Origin: JAHTBL01 sp038532735
GTDB taxonomy: Bacteria > Pseudomonadota > Alphaproteobacteria > Rhodobacterales > Rhodobacteraceae
Assembly (NCBI GenBank): GCA_038532735.1
Contig: JBCBAC010000002.1
Location: 186,001-250,000 of the forward strand
Direction of reading: 5' to 3'
Length of the DNA stretch: 64,000 nucleotides
Part shown: positions 7,499-17,122 of the stretch, in pieces
Numbering within the stretch: the first letter of the stretch is position 1
Layout of the letters: the number at the start of each line of letters is the position of its first letter
The notes under the pieces: generated by a model
What the model saw: the letters and a program-made list of their open reading frames with translations, nothing else
What the model was told of the DNA's origin: nothing
Databases searched by the model: none
Translations under genes and position numbers: made by a program

Positions 7499-8506
7499 AT
7501 GACACTACACAAATCCATCCTCGCCATGGCCGCGACACTTGTTGCGGCACCAGCGTTTGCTCAAACGGAAATCCCTTTCGCGCTGGATTGGAAGTTCGAA
7601 GGCCCCTCCGCGCCTTATTTCCATGCGCTCGATGCGGGGTACTTCGAAGAAGAGGGCCTGACGGTCACGATCTCGGAAGGGTCCGGATCGTTGGATGCAA
7701 TTCCGAAAGTCGCCACCGGCGCGTTTCCGGTGGGCTTTGCCGATATCAACTCGCTGATGCGCTTTCTGGATCAGAACCCCGATGCACCTGTCACCGCGGT
7801 CATGATGGTCTATGACAAGCCGCCCTTCTCGGTCGTTGGCCGCAAGTCTTTGGGTGTCGAGGCGCCGTCTGACCTTGAAGGCAAAGTGCTGGGCGCTCCG
7901 CCGCCCGATGGCGCCTGGGCGCAGTTCCCGATCTTTGCCGCCGAAACCGGCATCGACAGCGCCGCCATCACGGTCGAGCCTGTGGGCTTCCCGACACGGG
8001 AGCCGATGCTGGCCGAGGGCAACGTGGCCGCGATCACGGGCTTTTCGTTCTCCTCCACGCTGAACCTCAAGCGTCTTGGCGTGCCGGAAGAAGACATCTC
8101 GGTGCTGCTGATGGCGGATTATGGCGTCGACCTTTATGGCAACGCGATCATCGTGAATACGGAGTTTGCCGCCGAGAACGGCGAGGCTGTCACCGGCTTC
8201 CTGCGCGCTGTCGCCAAAGGTTGGAAAGACGCGATTGCAGCGCCTGAAACCGCAATCGAAGCGCTGATGGAGCGGAACCCAGCCGCAGATGCAGCCCTTG
8301 AGACCGAGCGTTTGCTCCTTGCTGTCAACGACAATGTGCTGACCGACTACGTCAAGGAAAACGGCATGGGCGGCATTGATGAAGCCCGCTTCGCCAACGC
8401 GCTGGAGCAGACCAAGTCGGTCTATGAATTCCAGACCGCGCCGGATGCGGCCGTGTTCTTCACTGGGCAGTATCTGCCGGATGATGGCAGCTTGATGCTG
8501 CAGTAA
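7499..8506 (+). CDS. NMT1/THI5-type ABC transporter substrate-binding protein
   Basis: 335 aa with a Sec signal peptide (residues 1 to about 21, cut after APAFA). The mature part has the NMT1/THI5-like fold of the SsuA/TauA/ThiY group: LDWKFEGPSAPYFHALDAGYF near the N-terminus, the IPKVATGAFPVGFADINSL stretch, and the RNPAADA region. It captures a small nitrogen or sulfur organic molecule in the periplasm; the ligand cannot be read from sequence. The start is supported by AGGGAG 9 nt upstream. It is the first gene of an SBP-ATPase-permease operon, and its leader is a riboswitch candidate. A hairpin separates it from the ATPase gene. Confidence 0.85.
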   Translation: MTLHKSILAMAATLVAAPAFAQTEIPFALDWKFEGPSAPYFHALDAGYFEEEGLTVTISEGSGSLDAIPKVATGAFPVGFADINSLMRFLDQNPDAPVTAVMMVYDKPPFSVVGRKSLGVEAPSDLEGKVLGAPPPDGAWAQFPIFAAETGIDSAAITVEPVGFPTREPMLAEGNVAAITGFSFSSTLNLKRLGVPEEDISVLLMADYGVDLYGNAIIVNTEFAAENGEAVTGFLRAVAKGWKDAIAAPETAIEALMERNPAADAALETERLLLAVNDNVLTDYVKENGMGGIDEARFANALEQTKSVYEFQTAPDAAVFFTGQYLPDDGSLMLQ

Positions 8507-8515
8507 GGCACTTGG

Positions 8516-8538
8516 CCGGGCGTGCAAGGCGCGCCCGG
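8516..8538 (+). other. Intercistronic hairpin after the binding-protein gene
   Basis: A 7-bp perfect stem CCGGGCG/CGCCCGG with a 9-nt loop lies 9 nt after the stop codon of the binding-protein gene. There is no U-tract. It probably blocks 3' decay and raises the ratio of binding protein to ATPase. Confidence 0.45.
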
Positions 8539-8557
8539 TCGTTCAAGGGGTGGGGAC

Positions 8558-9346
8558 ATGGAAAATCTGATTGATATCAAAGGCGTGACCCACGCCTATA
8601 AGACTGACAGCGGCCCACTACCTGTTTTGGACGGCCTTGATGTGGCTGTACCCGCGGGCACCTTTGCCGCCGTCGTAGGCCCATCAGGCTGCGGGAAATC
8701 CACGCTGACGCGGCTGGTCGCAGGCCTTCTGAAACCCGACGAGGGGGAGGTTTGGCTGCATGGCGAGCGGGTCAAAGGTCCGCGCAAGACGGTTGGGATG
8801 GCGTTTCAAAACCCTGTCCTTCTGGAATGGCGCACCATTCTGCAGAACGTGATCCTCCCGCTAGAGATCGTGGCCCCCTCGATGTCTTCGAAAGACCGCG
8901 AGGCCCGCGCGATGGAATTGCTCGATATGGTCGGCCTGACCGGCTTCGAAGACAAACGCCCGTCCGAGTTGTCGGGCGGCATGCGCCAGCGTGCGTCGCT
9001 GTGCCGATCCATCGTGCATAAGCCCGAAGTGCTGATCATGGACGAACCTTTCGGCGCGCTGGATGCCTTCACGCGCGAGGATTTGTGGCAAACGATGCGC
9101 GATCTGCGTCAGGCTGAGCCGTTTACGTGCGTCCTGATCACACACGATCTGCGCGAAAGCGTGTTTCTGGGGGATCAGGTCATCGTGCTCTCGGGCCGCC
9201 CTGCCCGCACGCAATACGTTATGCCAATTGATCTGCCGGCGGATCGCACGCTGGATATTCTTTACACCCCAGAGGTTGCCGACATGCTTCATGTGCTGCG
9301 CGACCAGATCAAGATCGCGCAAGGCCGCGAGCCGGAGGTTCACTGA
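8558..9346 (+). CDS. ABC transporter ATP-binding protein (NitT/TauT class)
   Basis: 262 aa single-domain ABC ATPase that powers the importer encoded around it. Walker A is GPSGCGKST (about residues 41-49), the signature is LSGGMRQR, Walker B is VLIMDEP followed by FGALDAFTR, and the H-loop is LITHDL. The ATG at 8558 is preferred over an upstream in-frame start because GGGGTGGGGAC precedes it. It ends in TGATG, overlapping the permease start by one base, so the two are translationally coupled. Homologous to SsuB/TauB/NrtD, with no substrate-specific signal. Confidence 0.88.
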   Translation: MENLIDIKGVTHAYKTDSGPLPVLDGLDVAVPAGTFAAVVGPSGCGKSTLTRLVAGLLKPDEGEVWLHGERVKGPRKTVGMAFQNPVLLEWRTILQNVILPLEIVAPSMSSKDREARAMELLDMVGLTGFEDKRPSELSGGMRQRASLCRSIVHKPEVLIMDEPFGALDAFTREDLWQTMRDLRQAEPFTCVLITHDLRESVFLGDQVIVLSGRPARTQYVMPIDLPADRTLDILYTPEVADMLHVLRDQIKIAQGREPEVH

Positions 9347-10104
9347 TGCTGCGCCAAATCGGGATCCCTGTCGTCTCTGTCCTTATCTTTCTGGGGCTCT
9401 GGGAATTGCTCGTCTGGGTGAACGGCTGGCCAAACTTCAAGATGGCCTCCCCGTCAGACCTGCCGCCTGCCTACATTCGCTATTGGGAACTGTTTCTCGT
9501 CATGGGGTGGCAAACGCTCTGGCGCACGGTTGCCGGGCTGGCCCTCGCCGTGCTTGTCGGCACAGCCATCGGCATGATCATCGGGTTTTCTCGCATCGCG
9601 CGGGATGCGCTTTACCCGCTTCTGGTGGGCTTCAACGCGATCCCGAAAGCGACGCTGGTTCCCGTCATCTCCCTTATTTTCATTGGCCAGCACGATTTCA
9701 ATACTGTCCTGATGGCCTTCATGATCTCGTTCTTTCCCATCGCCGTATCGGTTGGGATCGGCTTGTCCACGCTAGAGCCTGAGTACCGCGACATCCTACG
9801 CTCGCTCGGGGCCTCGCGCTTCACGATCTTTCGCAAGATCGCGCTGCCAAAGACGCTTCCTGAGTTTTTCGGCGCTTTGAAAGTCTCCGTCACGCTGGCC
9901 TTTATCGGCACCAATCTGGTGGAGATTGTCAGCCCCCACGGGCGCGGATTGGGCGCGCTGTTCAAGTCGGGCGAGACAAACGGGGACTACCCGCTGATGT
10001 TCGCCGTGCTCATTGCGCTCGCGTTTTTGGGCATCGTTCTCTACTACGCCGTGGTCTATCTAGAGAAGATTTTCGCTGGCTGGGCAGAGCGGCCGCAGAG
10101 CTAG
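9346..10104 (+). CDS. ABC transporter permease (NitT/TauT class)
   Basis: 252 aa inner-membrane permease with about six hydrophobic segments. The binding-protein-dependent transport domain carries an EAA-type loop, YRDILRSLGASRFTIFRKI, that contacts the ATPase. It is the last gene of the SBP-ATPase-permease unit. The stop codon is followed by a short GGCAG/CTGCC hairpin without an adjacent T-tract, so where the transcript ends is unclear. The transported compound is unknown; if the leader is a xanthine-I riboswitch, a purine-related ligand would follow. Confidence 0.87.
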   Translation: MLRQIGIPVVSVLIFLGLWELLVWVNGWPNFKMASPSDLPPAYIRYWELFLVMGWQTLWRTVAGLALAVLVGTAIGMIIGFSRIARDALYPLLVGFNAIPKATLVPVISLIFIGQHDFNTVLMAFMISFFPIAVSVGIGLSTLEPEYRDILRSLGASRFTIFRKIALPKTLPEFFGALKVSVTLAFIGTNLVEIVSPHGRGLGALFKSGETNGDYPLMFAVLIALAFLGIVLYYAVVYLEKIFAGWAERPQS

Positions 10105-10352
10105 GCAGAGCGCCTGCCAGGGCTGTATTTTTGGGACGTTACGTCAACTGAGCAAACACAACCCAAGCGGGTTTGCGCGAAATCACACCGGAACCATCGG
10201 TTGCGCGCCGTGCTAATTTTGTCACGACCTGTCAGAGCGCGCTGATTCCCAAGGGTTTTTCCCCCTATCGCGAGTGATTCGTTTTCTCTATACCAATGAA
10301 AGAAGCAAAAACGTGGCCGCAAAGAGCCGCGTGAGAGGCGGAGTAGAACATT

Positions 10353-13097
10353 ATGAGTGCGATTGAATTCGTCGTCCGCGATTCTGCGGGCAATCTTCGG
10401 CGCGGGGTCCTGGCCGAAACAGAAACCTCCACAGTCATTCCAATGGGCGCGGGCGAAGATGTTTCGCTGAACTTGCGACTGTTTCAAGTCACTAATTACC
10501 AACGTGAGGGCGATAATCTGGTCATCACGACAATGGATGGTCGCACGATCACGCTTGAGGATTACTTTTTCGGCGGCCAGATGGACGCCAATGATCTCTA
10601 CCTCAGCGCTGACGGCCTGCTAACGCCGGTCGAACTGCAGCAATTTGGCGATACGATTGAGCCCGTTTATCAAACGGCCGAGCTTTTCGGAAAATGGAGC
10701 CCGAACGACGCGCTCTTTTACACGGACGGGGCTGAGTTGGACGCGGTCGTTGTTGCCGACGAGATGGTCGATGACGGCGTTGAATCCACGATGTTGGCGA
10801 CCGGTCTTCTCGGCGGCCTGGGCGCTGCAGGCGGTGCAGCCGGTGTTGGCGGTGCAGCTCTGGCAGGCACCGCAGCCGTCGCGGCGCTTGGCGGCGGTAG
10901 CGACGATGACGACGACGATGACTCCAAAGACGACCCGGATGATCCCGACAATCCCGGCCCCAATGGCGGCCCGGGCCCAGACACCACACCCCCGGCACTA
11001 AGCGTCGATGAGGGCGTTGTCGGCAGCAATGACGTGTTCAACCGTGTCGATCATGCAGACGGTGTCGAACTGGCTGGCAAAGGCGAGCCGGGTTCGACAA
11101 TCGTGGTGGAAACGGAAGGCTATAATGGCCAGACGGTCACGCAAACGACCACGGTCGATGCAAATGGCGATTGGGACGTCGTGTTCCCCGCCAACGATAT
11201 CCGCACTGGGGAATACTTTAACGACGTTACAATCACCGCGACCGATGCCGCTGGCAACACCGCCACAGTCACTGATCAAATTCAGATCGACACGGAAACG
11301 GCCGTAGATATCACCATGGTCGATGGGCAAGCCGAAGGGGCGGGCAACGTTGTGAATGCGGCCGGTCATGCTAACGGCATCACCTTGTCAGGTACTGGCG
11401 ACGCAAATGGGACGGTGAAAATCACCGTTGCAGGTCAGCCACCTGTCGTTGTGACCGCACCCATCGATGCGAATGGTGACTGGTCTTACAATTTCGACAA
11501 CATGCAACTGCCGGGTGGCGAGTACTCCCGCAATGTCACGGTCGAGATTACCGATCCGTACGGCAATACCGGCTCAAGTAACGGCACAATCGTCGTTGAC
11601 ACGATCACCAATGTGACGATGGCCCCCGGCGCGGGGCTTGAAGGCACCGTAATCAATGAGGCAGAGCGCGATTCCAACGGCATCACCTTGGGTGGCACAA
11701 CCCAGCCCAACAACACTGTCGCTGTGACCTTTATCGACAACAACGGCAATCAGGTCACGCGCAACGTGCAGGCCGATGGCAATGGCAACTGGTCGGCCAA
11801 TTTCGCTGCGTCCGAGATTCCGGATGGCGAGTATGACGCGGGTGTCAGCGTTGTGTCGACCGATGCAGCGGGCAACACGGCGACCACCTCGCAGACCCTG
11901 CGGATCGACACCGAAGCGGATGTGACCGTCAACACGGCCACGCTGAAAGGCAATGGCATCGTGAACTTCACCGAAGCATCGGATGGCATCACGCTGACGG
12001 GAACGACCGACCCCAACGCGACCGTCACGGTCGATTTCAACGGGATCAGCAAGGTCGTCAACGCTGATGGCAACGGGAACTGGTCCGCTGATTACCGCGC
12101 GACCGAGGTCCCCTCGGGCGAACGTATGGTGCCGGTTTCGGTCCGCACAGAAGATCCCGCCGGGAACATCGCGACAGACAGCGGTACGGTGGAGATCGAC
12201 ACAATCGTGCGCAATCTGGGCATGAACAACGCCACAAGCGACAATGTACTGAACGCGGCTGAGGTCGCGAACGGCTTTACGCTGACTGGCACCACAGAGC
12301 CCGGCGCGCAATGGGTTGAGGTTACGTTCGGCACGATGGCCGCGCAGCGCGCGGTGGTTGATGCAAACGGCAACTGGTCGCTCGATTTCAACAACGGGAT
12401 TGGCAATAATCCCGATGGTCCGATCAACGTCACCGTGCAAACCATGGATCGTAACGACAATATCGACAGCGTGACCCAAGTGGTTGATGTGGACACGACG
12501 GTTCCCGGCGCACCCGAGATCATCTTCCGCATGCAAGGGCAGGATTCGACCTTTGGTCTTGGGCTCAGCACCGAAGACGGGGTCGAGAGCATCAGCTCAA
12601 TCACCAATTCCGGCACCGTCACTGATCTTGGTGTCACAAGCACGACAGGCAATGGCGGCGGGTCTGAGAACTTTACGTTCAGTAATCCGGTCCCCGATGG
12701 CACTCATCTGATCGTTCAGGCCGAGGATGCTGCAGGCAACGAAGCCTCCACCCTCATTATTCAGGAGGATGGCTCGACCAACTCTTTCAGCCTGTCAAAC
12801 ACAGGGCTCGATAACTTCGATATCGCAGCGATTGATCTGAGCTTTGCAGAGAATGGCAATCTGACGATCACCGAAGCCGATTTGCTAGCACTGTCGGAAT
12901 CAACCAACACCTTGATCGTTCATGGCGATGCAGCTGATATCAACGGCAACCCGGCTGACGCGATCACTATCGACGCCAGCAGCGTTCAGAATACCGGTCA
13001 GACAGAGAATGTCGGCGGGAAGGCTTATGAGGTCTACTCGATTGGTACTGAGGGCACGTTGCTTGTCGATCCTGATATCGACGTCAACACGATCTAA
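10353..13097 (+). CDS. Large Ig-like repeat adhesin, probable type I secreted protein
   Basis: 914 aa. Residues 1 to about 145 resemble the prefix domain of BapA-type biofilm proteins. A Gly/Ala-rich hydrophobic stretch (about 147-182) and an Asp-rich linker (about 183-200, then Pro/Gly) follow. Five to six bacterial Ig-like repeats of roughly 90-100 residues occupy about 210-790, each ending in a DAAGNTAT-like strand and IDT. The last 100 residues include an LTITEADLLALSEST segment and a hydrophobic end, as in C-terminal type I secretion signals. There is no Sec signal peptide. No type I exporter genes lie nearby. The role is surface attachment or biofilm by family analogy. Confidence 0.75.
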   Translation: MSAIEFVVRDSAGNLRRGVLAETETSTVIPMGAGEDVSLNLRLFQVTNYQREGDNLVITTMDGRTITLEDYFFGGQMDANDLYLSADGLLTPVELQQFGDTIEPVYQTAELFGKWSPNDALFYTDGAELDAVVVADEMVDDGVESTMLATGLLGGLGAAGGAAGVGGAALAGTAAVAALGGGSDDDDDDDSKDDPDDPDNPGPNGGPGPDTTPPALSVDEGVVGSNDVFNRVDHADGVELAGKGEPGSTIVVETEGYNGQTVTQTTTVDANGDWDVVFPANDIRTGEYFNDVTITATDAAGNTATVTDQIQIDTETAVDITMVDGQAEGAGNVVNAAGHANGITLSGTGDANGTVKITVAGQPPVVVTAPIDANGDWSYNFDNMQLPGGEYSRNVTVEITDPYGNTGSSNGTIVVDTITNVTMAPGAGLEGTVINEAERDSNGITLGGTTQPNNTVAVTFIDNNGNQVTRNVQADGNGNWSANFAASEIPDGEYDAGVSVVSTDAAGNTATTSQTLRIDTEADVTVNTATLKGNGIVNFTEASDGITLTGTTDPNATVTVDFNGISKVVNADGNGNWSADYRATEVPSGERMVPVSVRTEDPAGNIATDSGTVEIDTIVRNLGMNNATSDNVLNAAEVANGFTLTGTTEPGAQWVEVTFGTMAAQRAVVDANGNWSLDFNNGIGNNPDGPINVTVQTMDRNDNIDSVTQVVDVDTTVPGAPEIIFRMQGQDSTFGLGLSTEDGVESISSITNSGTVTDLGVTSTTGNGGGSENFTFSNPVPDGTHLIVQAEDAAGNEASTLIIQEDGSTNSFSLSNTGLDNFDIAAIDLSFAENGNLTITEADLLALSESTNTLIVHGDAADINGNPADAITIDASSVQNTGQTENVGGKAYEVYSIGTEGTLLVDPDIDVNTI
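10990..12500 (+). repeat. Tandem Ig-like domain repeats within the adhesin gene
   Basis: Successive units of about 280-300 bp encode related beta-sandwich domains. Recurring signals are G-L-T-G-T/E-P-x-A-x-V, DANGNWS followed by F, and DAAGN followed by IDT. DNA identity between units is moderate, so these are old repeats. Boundaries are approximate. Confidence 0.6.
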
Positions 13098-13120
13098 AGC
13101 CAGCTTCGAAAACAGACGAA

Positions 13121-13149
13121 GGCTGCGCCATGCCAGCGCGGCCTTTTTT
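13121..13149 (+). terminator. Intrinsic terminator of the adhesin gene
   Basis: GGCTGCGC pairs with GCGCGGCC (8 bp, one G-U) around a 7-nt loop and is followed directly by six T residues. It lies 24 nt after the adhesin stop and just before the convergent putA stop. Confidence 0.8.
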
Positions 13150-13156
13150 ATTGCGC

Positions 13157-16100
13157 CTAGCTCACGCCCGCCAGCAAGTCTGCATTCCCGCCTGCCGCAG
13201 TCGTGTCGACACAGACATGGCGCTCTTTCAGAAGCCAGCGTTCAAAGTCGGTGGTCTGCAGAAAGAGAACCAGCGCTCCGTTCTTTGCTGCCAAAGCCTG
13301 ACGGTAGGGCCGCGGGTTCGTACCGGAATAGACCACGGCTTCAATCGTCAGTGATGCGGCCTCTTCCGGCGAGCACTCGGCTGCGACGGCCGCACATCCC
13401 AAAGCGCGCGCGGCGTCCGCATGCGCTTCGGCCAACCCACCGATGCAGAGAATGCGGCCGCGGGGCAGGATGCTCCACCAGTTCGCCTCCCCGGTTGGGC
13501 CAGGCAGGTTTCGCGTTTCAAGTGCCGTGCCGGAGGGCGCTTGCCGCGCCAACGCCTCCGCGGTTTGCCCCGCAGACAATGCAGGCCCCTGCCCCTCTAC
13601 AGCCATCACCTCTTGCGCTGTGAACCGGTGCAAGTAGCGCGGCCCGCCTGCTTTAGGCCCCGTGCCGCTTAACCCTTCGCCGCCAAAAGGTTGGGAGCCG
13701 ACAACCGCACCGATCTGATTGCGGTTCACGTAGATATTGCCCGCCTCCACCGCATCGACGACATCAGCCACGCGGTCATCAATGCGGCTGTGCATCCCAA
13801 AGGTCAGTCCGTAGCCTGTCGCGTTCACATCGTGCACGACCTGCATCAGCTCCGCAGCCTTGAACGTCGCGATGTGCAGGACAGGCCCGAATATTTCCTC
13901 CTTGAGGTCAGCGATGCCGTTCACTTTCAAAACGGTCGGTGCCACGAACGTGCCTACCGAAGGAGCGGCGATCTGCTTCAGAACCGTGCCAGAAGCGATA
14001 TGCGCATCGATCTTTGCTTTTGCCGCCGTGTCGATGACCGGACCGACATCTGTCGCCGCATTCGCTGGATCACCGACGACAAGCGCATCCATCGCACCGA
14101 AGAGCATCTTCAAAAAGCCCTCCGCGATATCCTCTTGCAGGTAGAGCACACGTAGCGCGCTGCAGCGTTGCCCGGCGGACTGGAACGCCGAGGCGATGAT
14201 ATCGCCCACCGCCTGTTCCGGCAGCGCCGTGCTATCCACGATCATCGCGTTCAACCCGCCTGTTTCCGCGATGAGCGGCGCGTGGGCGGCCAAATGTGCG
14301 GCCATGTTCCGGTTGATCCGTTGCGCCGTTGTGGTGGAACCGGTGAAGCACACCCCGCCAACCTTGGGATGCGACGTCAGTACGCCCCCCACTTCAGCCC
14401 CCGTGCCTGGCAAAAGGATCAACACATCCTTCGGAACGCCTGCCTCATGCAGCAAGCCAATCGCGAAATCCGCGATCAGTGGCGTGCTTTCGGCGGGCTT
14501 CGCCAAAACGCCATTACCCACCGACAAAGCCGCTACGATCTGGCCGGTGAAGATCGCCAAAGGGAAATTCCAGGGGGAGATGCAGGCGAAAATGCCAATG
14601 GGTGCAGCCTCAATCTGCTCCGCCTGATCTGCATAATATCTCAAGAAATCAACTGCTTCGCGTAGCTCACCCACGCAATCGTTGAGCGTCTTGCCTGCTT
14701 CCTGTGTCAGCAATGCAAATATCTGATGCGCGTTGGCCTCATAGAGGTCTGCCGCCTTGCGCAGCACCGCAGTACGCGTCTTCGCTGGCGTATCCGACCA
14801 ATCACGCACCCGGCCGCAGGCGTCCGCCGCCTGCTGGGCCGACAGGAAACGCGTCTGCCCAATCACCGCGCCCGTTGCCGGGTTTGTCACATCGATGTCG
14901 CCCGCACCCCATGGCCCCTGATGTGCTCCGACCCCCTCTTTCAAGGCGTCTAGCGTCGCCGGATCCTCAAGATCCCACCCTGCGGAATTACGACGCCCAT
15001 CAAACAGCGCATCTGGTTGACGCACTGCAGAACGATCGCTCTGCGATAGCGTCGCGAACGGGTCCGCCGCCACGTCGGTCGCAGGGACATCCTCATCCAC
15101 GATTTGGTTCACGAAAGAGCTGTTCGCCCCGTTCTCCAAAAGCCTGCGCACAAGATAGGCTAAAAGGTCCTTATGCGCCCCAACCGGCGCATAAATCCGG
15201 CATCGCGTGCCATGTTTCCTGAGCACAGTCTCATGCAACGCCTCCCCCATTCCGTGGAGGCGCTGAAATTCGTAGAGCTCCGGGTCAGACGCCATTTCCA
15301 GAATGGCTGCGACCGTGTGGGCGTTGTGTGTCGCGAACTGTGGATAGATCCGATCCGTCATACCGAGCAGCTTTTTCGCGCAGCAGATATAGCTGACATC
15401 GGTCGCCGCTTTGCGGGTGAACACCGGAAAACCGGGATGGCCTTCGACCTGTGCATGCTTGATCTCGGTGTCCCAATAGGCACCCTTGACGAGCCGTACC
15501 ATGATCTTGCGGTCCAGCCGCGTGGCCAGGGCGTGCAGCCAGTCCAGAACATAAGGCGCGCGTAGCCCGTAGGCTTGCACGACAACGCCGAACCCATCCC
15601 AATCCTTCAAAGTAGGCTCGGACAGCAGCGCTTCGATCACATCGAGCGACAGATCAAGACGCCCAGCCTCTTCCGCGTCGATATTCAGGCCGATGCCTGC
15701 GGATTTCGCCAAGACGCACAAGGCGCGGGCGCGGGGCAACAGCTCTTCCATGACGCGAGCCTTCTGACGCGTCTCGTAGCGTGGATGAAGGGCCGAGAGC
15801 TTGATAGAAATACCTGGATTGGCGCGGATATCATCTGATCCCCCATGTTTCGCCAGATGCCCAATGGCATCCGAATAGGCCAGATGATACCGACGCGCAT
15901 CCGCATCCGTGCGCGCGGCTTCGCCCAACATATCGTAGGAATATGTGAAGCCCTCAGCCTCTAGGTCCTGCGCGCGCTTCACCGCTTTTTCGATGGTCTC
16001 GCCCAAAACGAACTGACGCCCCAGCTCTTTCATCACGCGGGTGACGGCTTGGCGGATAACCGGCTCCCCCAGCCGTTTCACCACCCCGCGCAGGACCCGC

Positions 16101-16528
16101 ACGATATCGCTTTCATGATCATCTTCCAGCACCTTGCGTGTCATGAAGAGCGCCCAGGTGGAGGCGTTCACCAAACTGCTATGCGACTTGCCCAGATGCG
16201 CGTCCCAATGGCTGGGTGCGATCTTGTCCTCAATCAGCGCGTCCATCGTGTCCCCATCAGGCACGCGCAAAAGCGCCTCGGCAAGACACATCAGCGCAAC
16301 ACCTTCTTGGGTCGATAGCCCGTATTCAGTCAGAAAAAGCTCCATCATGGAGGGGCTGCTGCCGTCGCGAATGGCGCGCACCAGCTCGACCGCGCGGGCA
16401 TGAATAGCCTCGTGAACCTCGGCGGGGATGCTGGCCTCAGCGATCAAATGATCAAGCGCTTCAGCTTCCGGCATGTGATGCGCATCACGGATCGCACCGC
16501 GCGCATCGGCAATCGACAGATCAAACAT
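13157..16528 (-). CDS. putA: Bifunctional proline dehydrogenase / P5C dehydrogenase PutA
   Basis: 1123 aa enzyme that oxidises proline to pyrroline-5-carboxylate (FAD domain) and on to glutamate (NAD-dependent aldehyde dehydrogenase domain). The proline dehydrogenase barrel spans about residues 170-470, including SIKLSALHPRYE and MVRLVKGAYWD. The dehydrogenase domain spans about 530-1000, with SPWNFPLAIFTGQ, FTGSTTTAQ and the catalytic Cys in SAGQRCSALR. A roughly 120-residue C-terminal domain follows. The N-terminal DNA-binding helix domain of enteric PutA is missing, so regulation falls to the divergent PutR. The start at MFDLS (16528) is chosen because AAGGAG lies 6 nt upstream. Confidence 0.95.
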   Translation of the reverse strand: MFDLSIADARGAIRDAHHMPEAEALDHLIAEASIPAEVHEAIHARAVELVRAIRDGSSPSMMELFLTEYGLSTQEGVALMCLAEALLRVPDGDTMDALIEDKIAPSHWDAHLGKSHSSLVNASTWALFMTRKVLEDDHESDIVRVLRGVVKRLGEPVIRQAVTRVMKELGRQFVLGETIEKAVKRAQDLEAEGFTYSYDMLGEAARTDADARRYHLAYSDAIGHLAKHGGSDDIRANPGISIKLSALHPRYETRQKARVMEELLPRARALCVLAKSAGIGLNIDAEEAGRLDLSLDVIEALLSEPTLKDWDGFGVVVQAYGLRAPYVLDWLHALATRLDRKIMVRLVKGAYWDTEIKHAQVEGHPGFPVFTRKAATDVSYICCAKKLLGMTDRIYPQFATHNAHTVAAILEMASDPELYEFQRLHGMGEALHETVLRKHGTRCRIYAPVGAHKDLLAYLVRRLLENGANSSFVNQIVDEDVPATDVAADPFATLSQSDRSAVRQPDALFDGRRNSAGWDLEDPATLDALKEGVGAHQGPWGAGDIDVTNPATGAVIGQTRFLSAQQAADACGRVRDWSDTPAKTRTAVLRKAADLYEANAHQIFALLTQEAGKTLNDCVGELREAVDFLRYYADQAEQIEAAPIGIFACISPWNFPLAIFTGQIVAALSVGNGVLAKPAESTPLIADFAIGLLHEAGVPKDVLILLPGTGAEVGGVLTSHPKVGGVCFTGSTTTAQRINRNMAAHLAAHAPLIAETGGLNAMIVDSTALPEQAVGDIIASAFQSAGQRCSALRVLYLQEDIAEGFLKMLFGAMDALVVGDPANAATDVGPVIDTAAKAKIDAHIASGTVLKQIAAPSVGTFVAPTVLKVNGIADLKEEIFGPVLHIATFKAAELMQVVHDVNATGYGLTFGMHSRIDDRVADVVDAVEAGNIYVNRNQIGAVVGSQPFGGEGLSGTGPKAGGPRYLHRFTAQEVMAVEGQGPALSAGQTAEALARQAPSGTALETRNLPGPTGEANWWSILPRGRILCIGGLAEAHADAARALGCAAVAAECSPEEAASLTIEAVVYSGTNPRPYRQALAAKNGALVLFLQTTDFERWLLKERHVCVDTTAAGGNADLLAGVS

Positions 16529-16642
16529 CGGCGTCTCCTTCATGACATGCATCCTCTATTACGCATTTGCATTCGCAATGTGTCCTTGGTAATCATCCAA
16601 GGCAGGCGTTTCGCCTTATTTCTTACTATAAAACAGGCTAAA

Positions 16643-17122
16643 ATGATATCTCAGCGCACTCAAGACGGGACACTTGACAGCTTTGATCGAAAGATCATCG
16701 ACGCTGTATCCCAGGACGGTCGCATCACCATGACCGAGCTTGCAAACCGCGTCGGCCTGTCAAAGACCCCCTGCCATGCGCGGCTTAAACGCCTTGAGGC
16801 GGAGGGGTACATTCTAGGCTATCGCGCGCTGCTGGACCCGATCAAGCTGGGGTTGGAGCATGTCGCCTTTGTCGAGGTGAAACTCTCTGACACCCGCGCG
16901 GCAGCCTTGGCCGCGTTCAATACGGCGGTGCAGGCCCTGCCTGAAATCGAAGAATGCCACATGATCGCGGGCAATTTCGACTATCTGCTCAAGGTGCGCA
17001 CCACGGGCATCACCGACTACCGCACCTTTCTGGGCGAAGAGTTGAGCGCGCTGCCCCATGTCGCCCAAACCTCCACCTATGTGGCGATGGAAGCTGTGAA
17101 GGGCAATGCTGTCCTCGACTAG
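16643..17122 (+). CDS. putR: Lrp/AsnC-type regulator, PutR
   Basis: 159 aa. The N-terminal winged-helix (about residues 10-60) contains MTELANRVGLSKTPCHARLKRLEAEGYI, and a C-terminal RAM domain follows (about 70-155). It is divergent from putA with 114 bp between the starts. This is the standard alphaproteobacterial arrangement in which PutR activates putA in response to proline. The start at 16643 gives normal Lrp length; the frame is open further upstream into putA, but that would be an artefact. The stop overlaps the convergent ornithine cyclodeaminase stop by 4 nt. Confidence 0.85.
   Translation: MISQRTQDGTLDSFDRKIIDAVSQDGRITMTELANRVGLSKTPCHARLKRLEAEGYILGYRALLDPIKLGLEHVAFVEVKLSDTRAAALAAFNTAVQALPEIEECHMIAGNFDYLLKVRTTGITDYRTFLGEELSALPHVAQTSTYVAMEAVKGNAVLD

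Noticed and set aside
7381..7500. TPP riboswitch upstream of a THI5-like binding protein
   Set aside because: The conserved CUGAGA and the long ACCUGAUCYGG-type elements are not present.
10104..10118. GGCAG/CTGCC hairpin after the ABC permease as a terminator
   Set aside because: The stem is only 5 bp and overlaps the stop codon, and the T-run lies too far downstream.
16564..16580. CATT...AATG near-palindrome in the putA-putR gap as a PutR site
   Set aside because: Only the outer four bases pair; Lrp-type sites are too degenerate to call from this.
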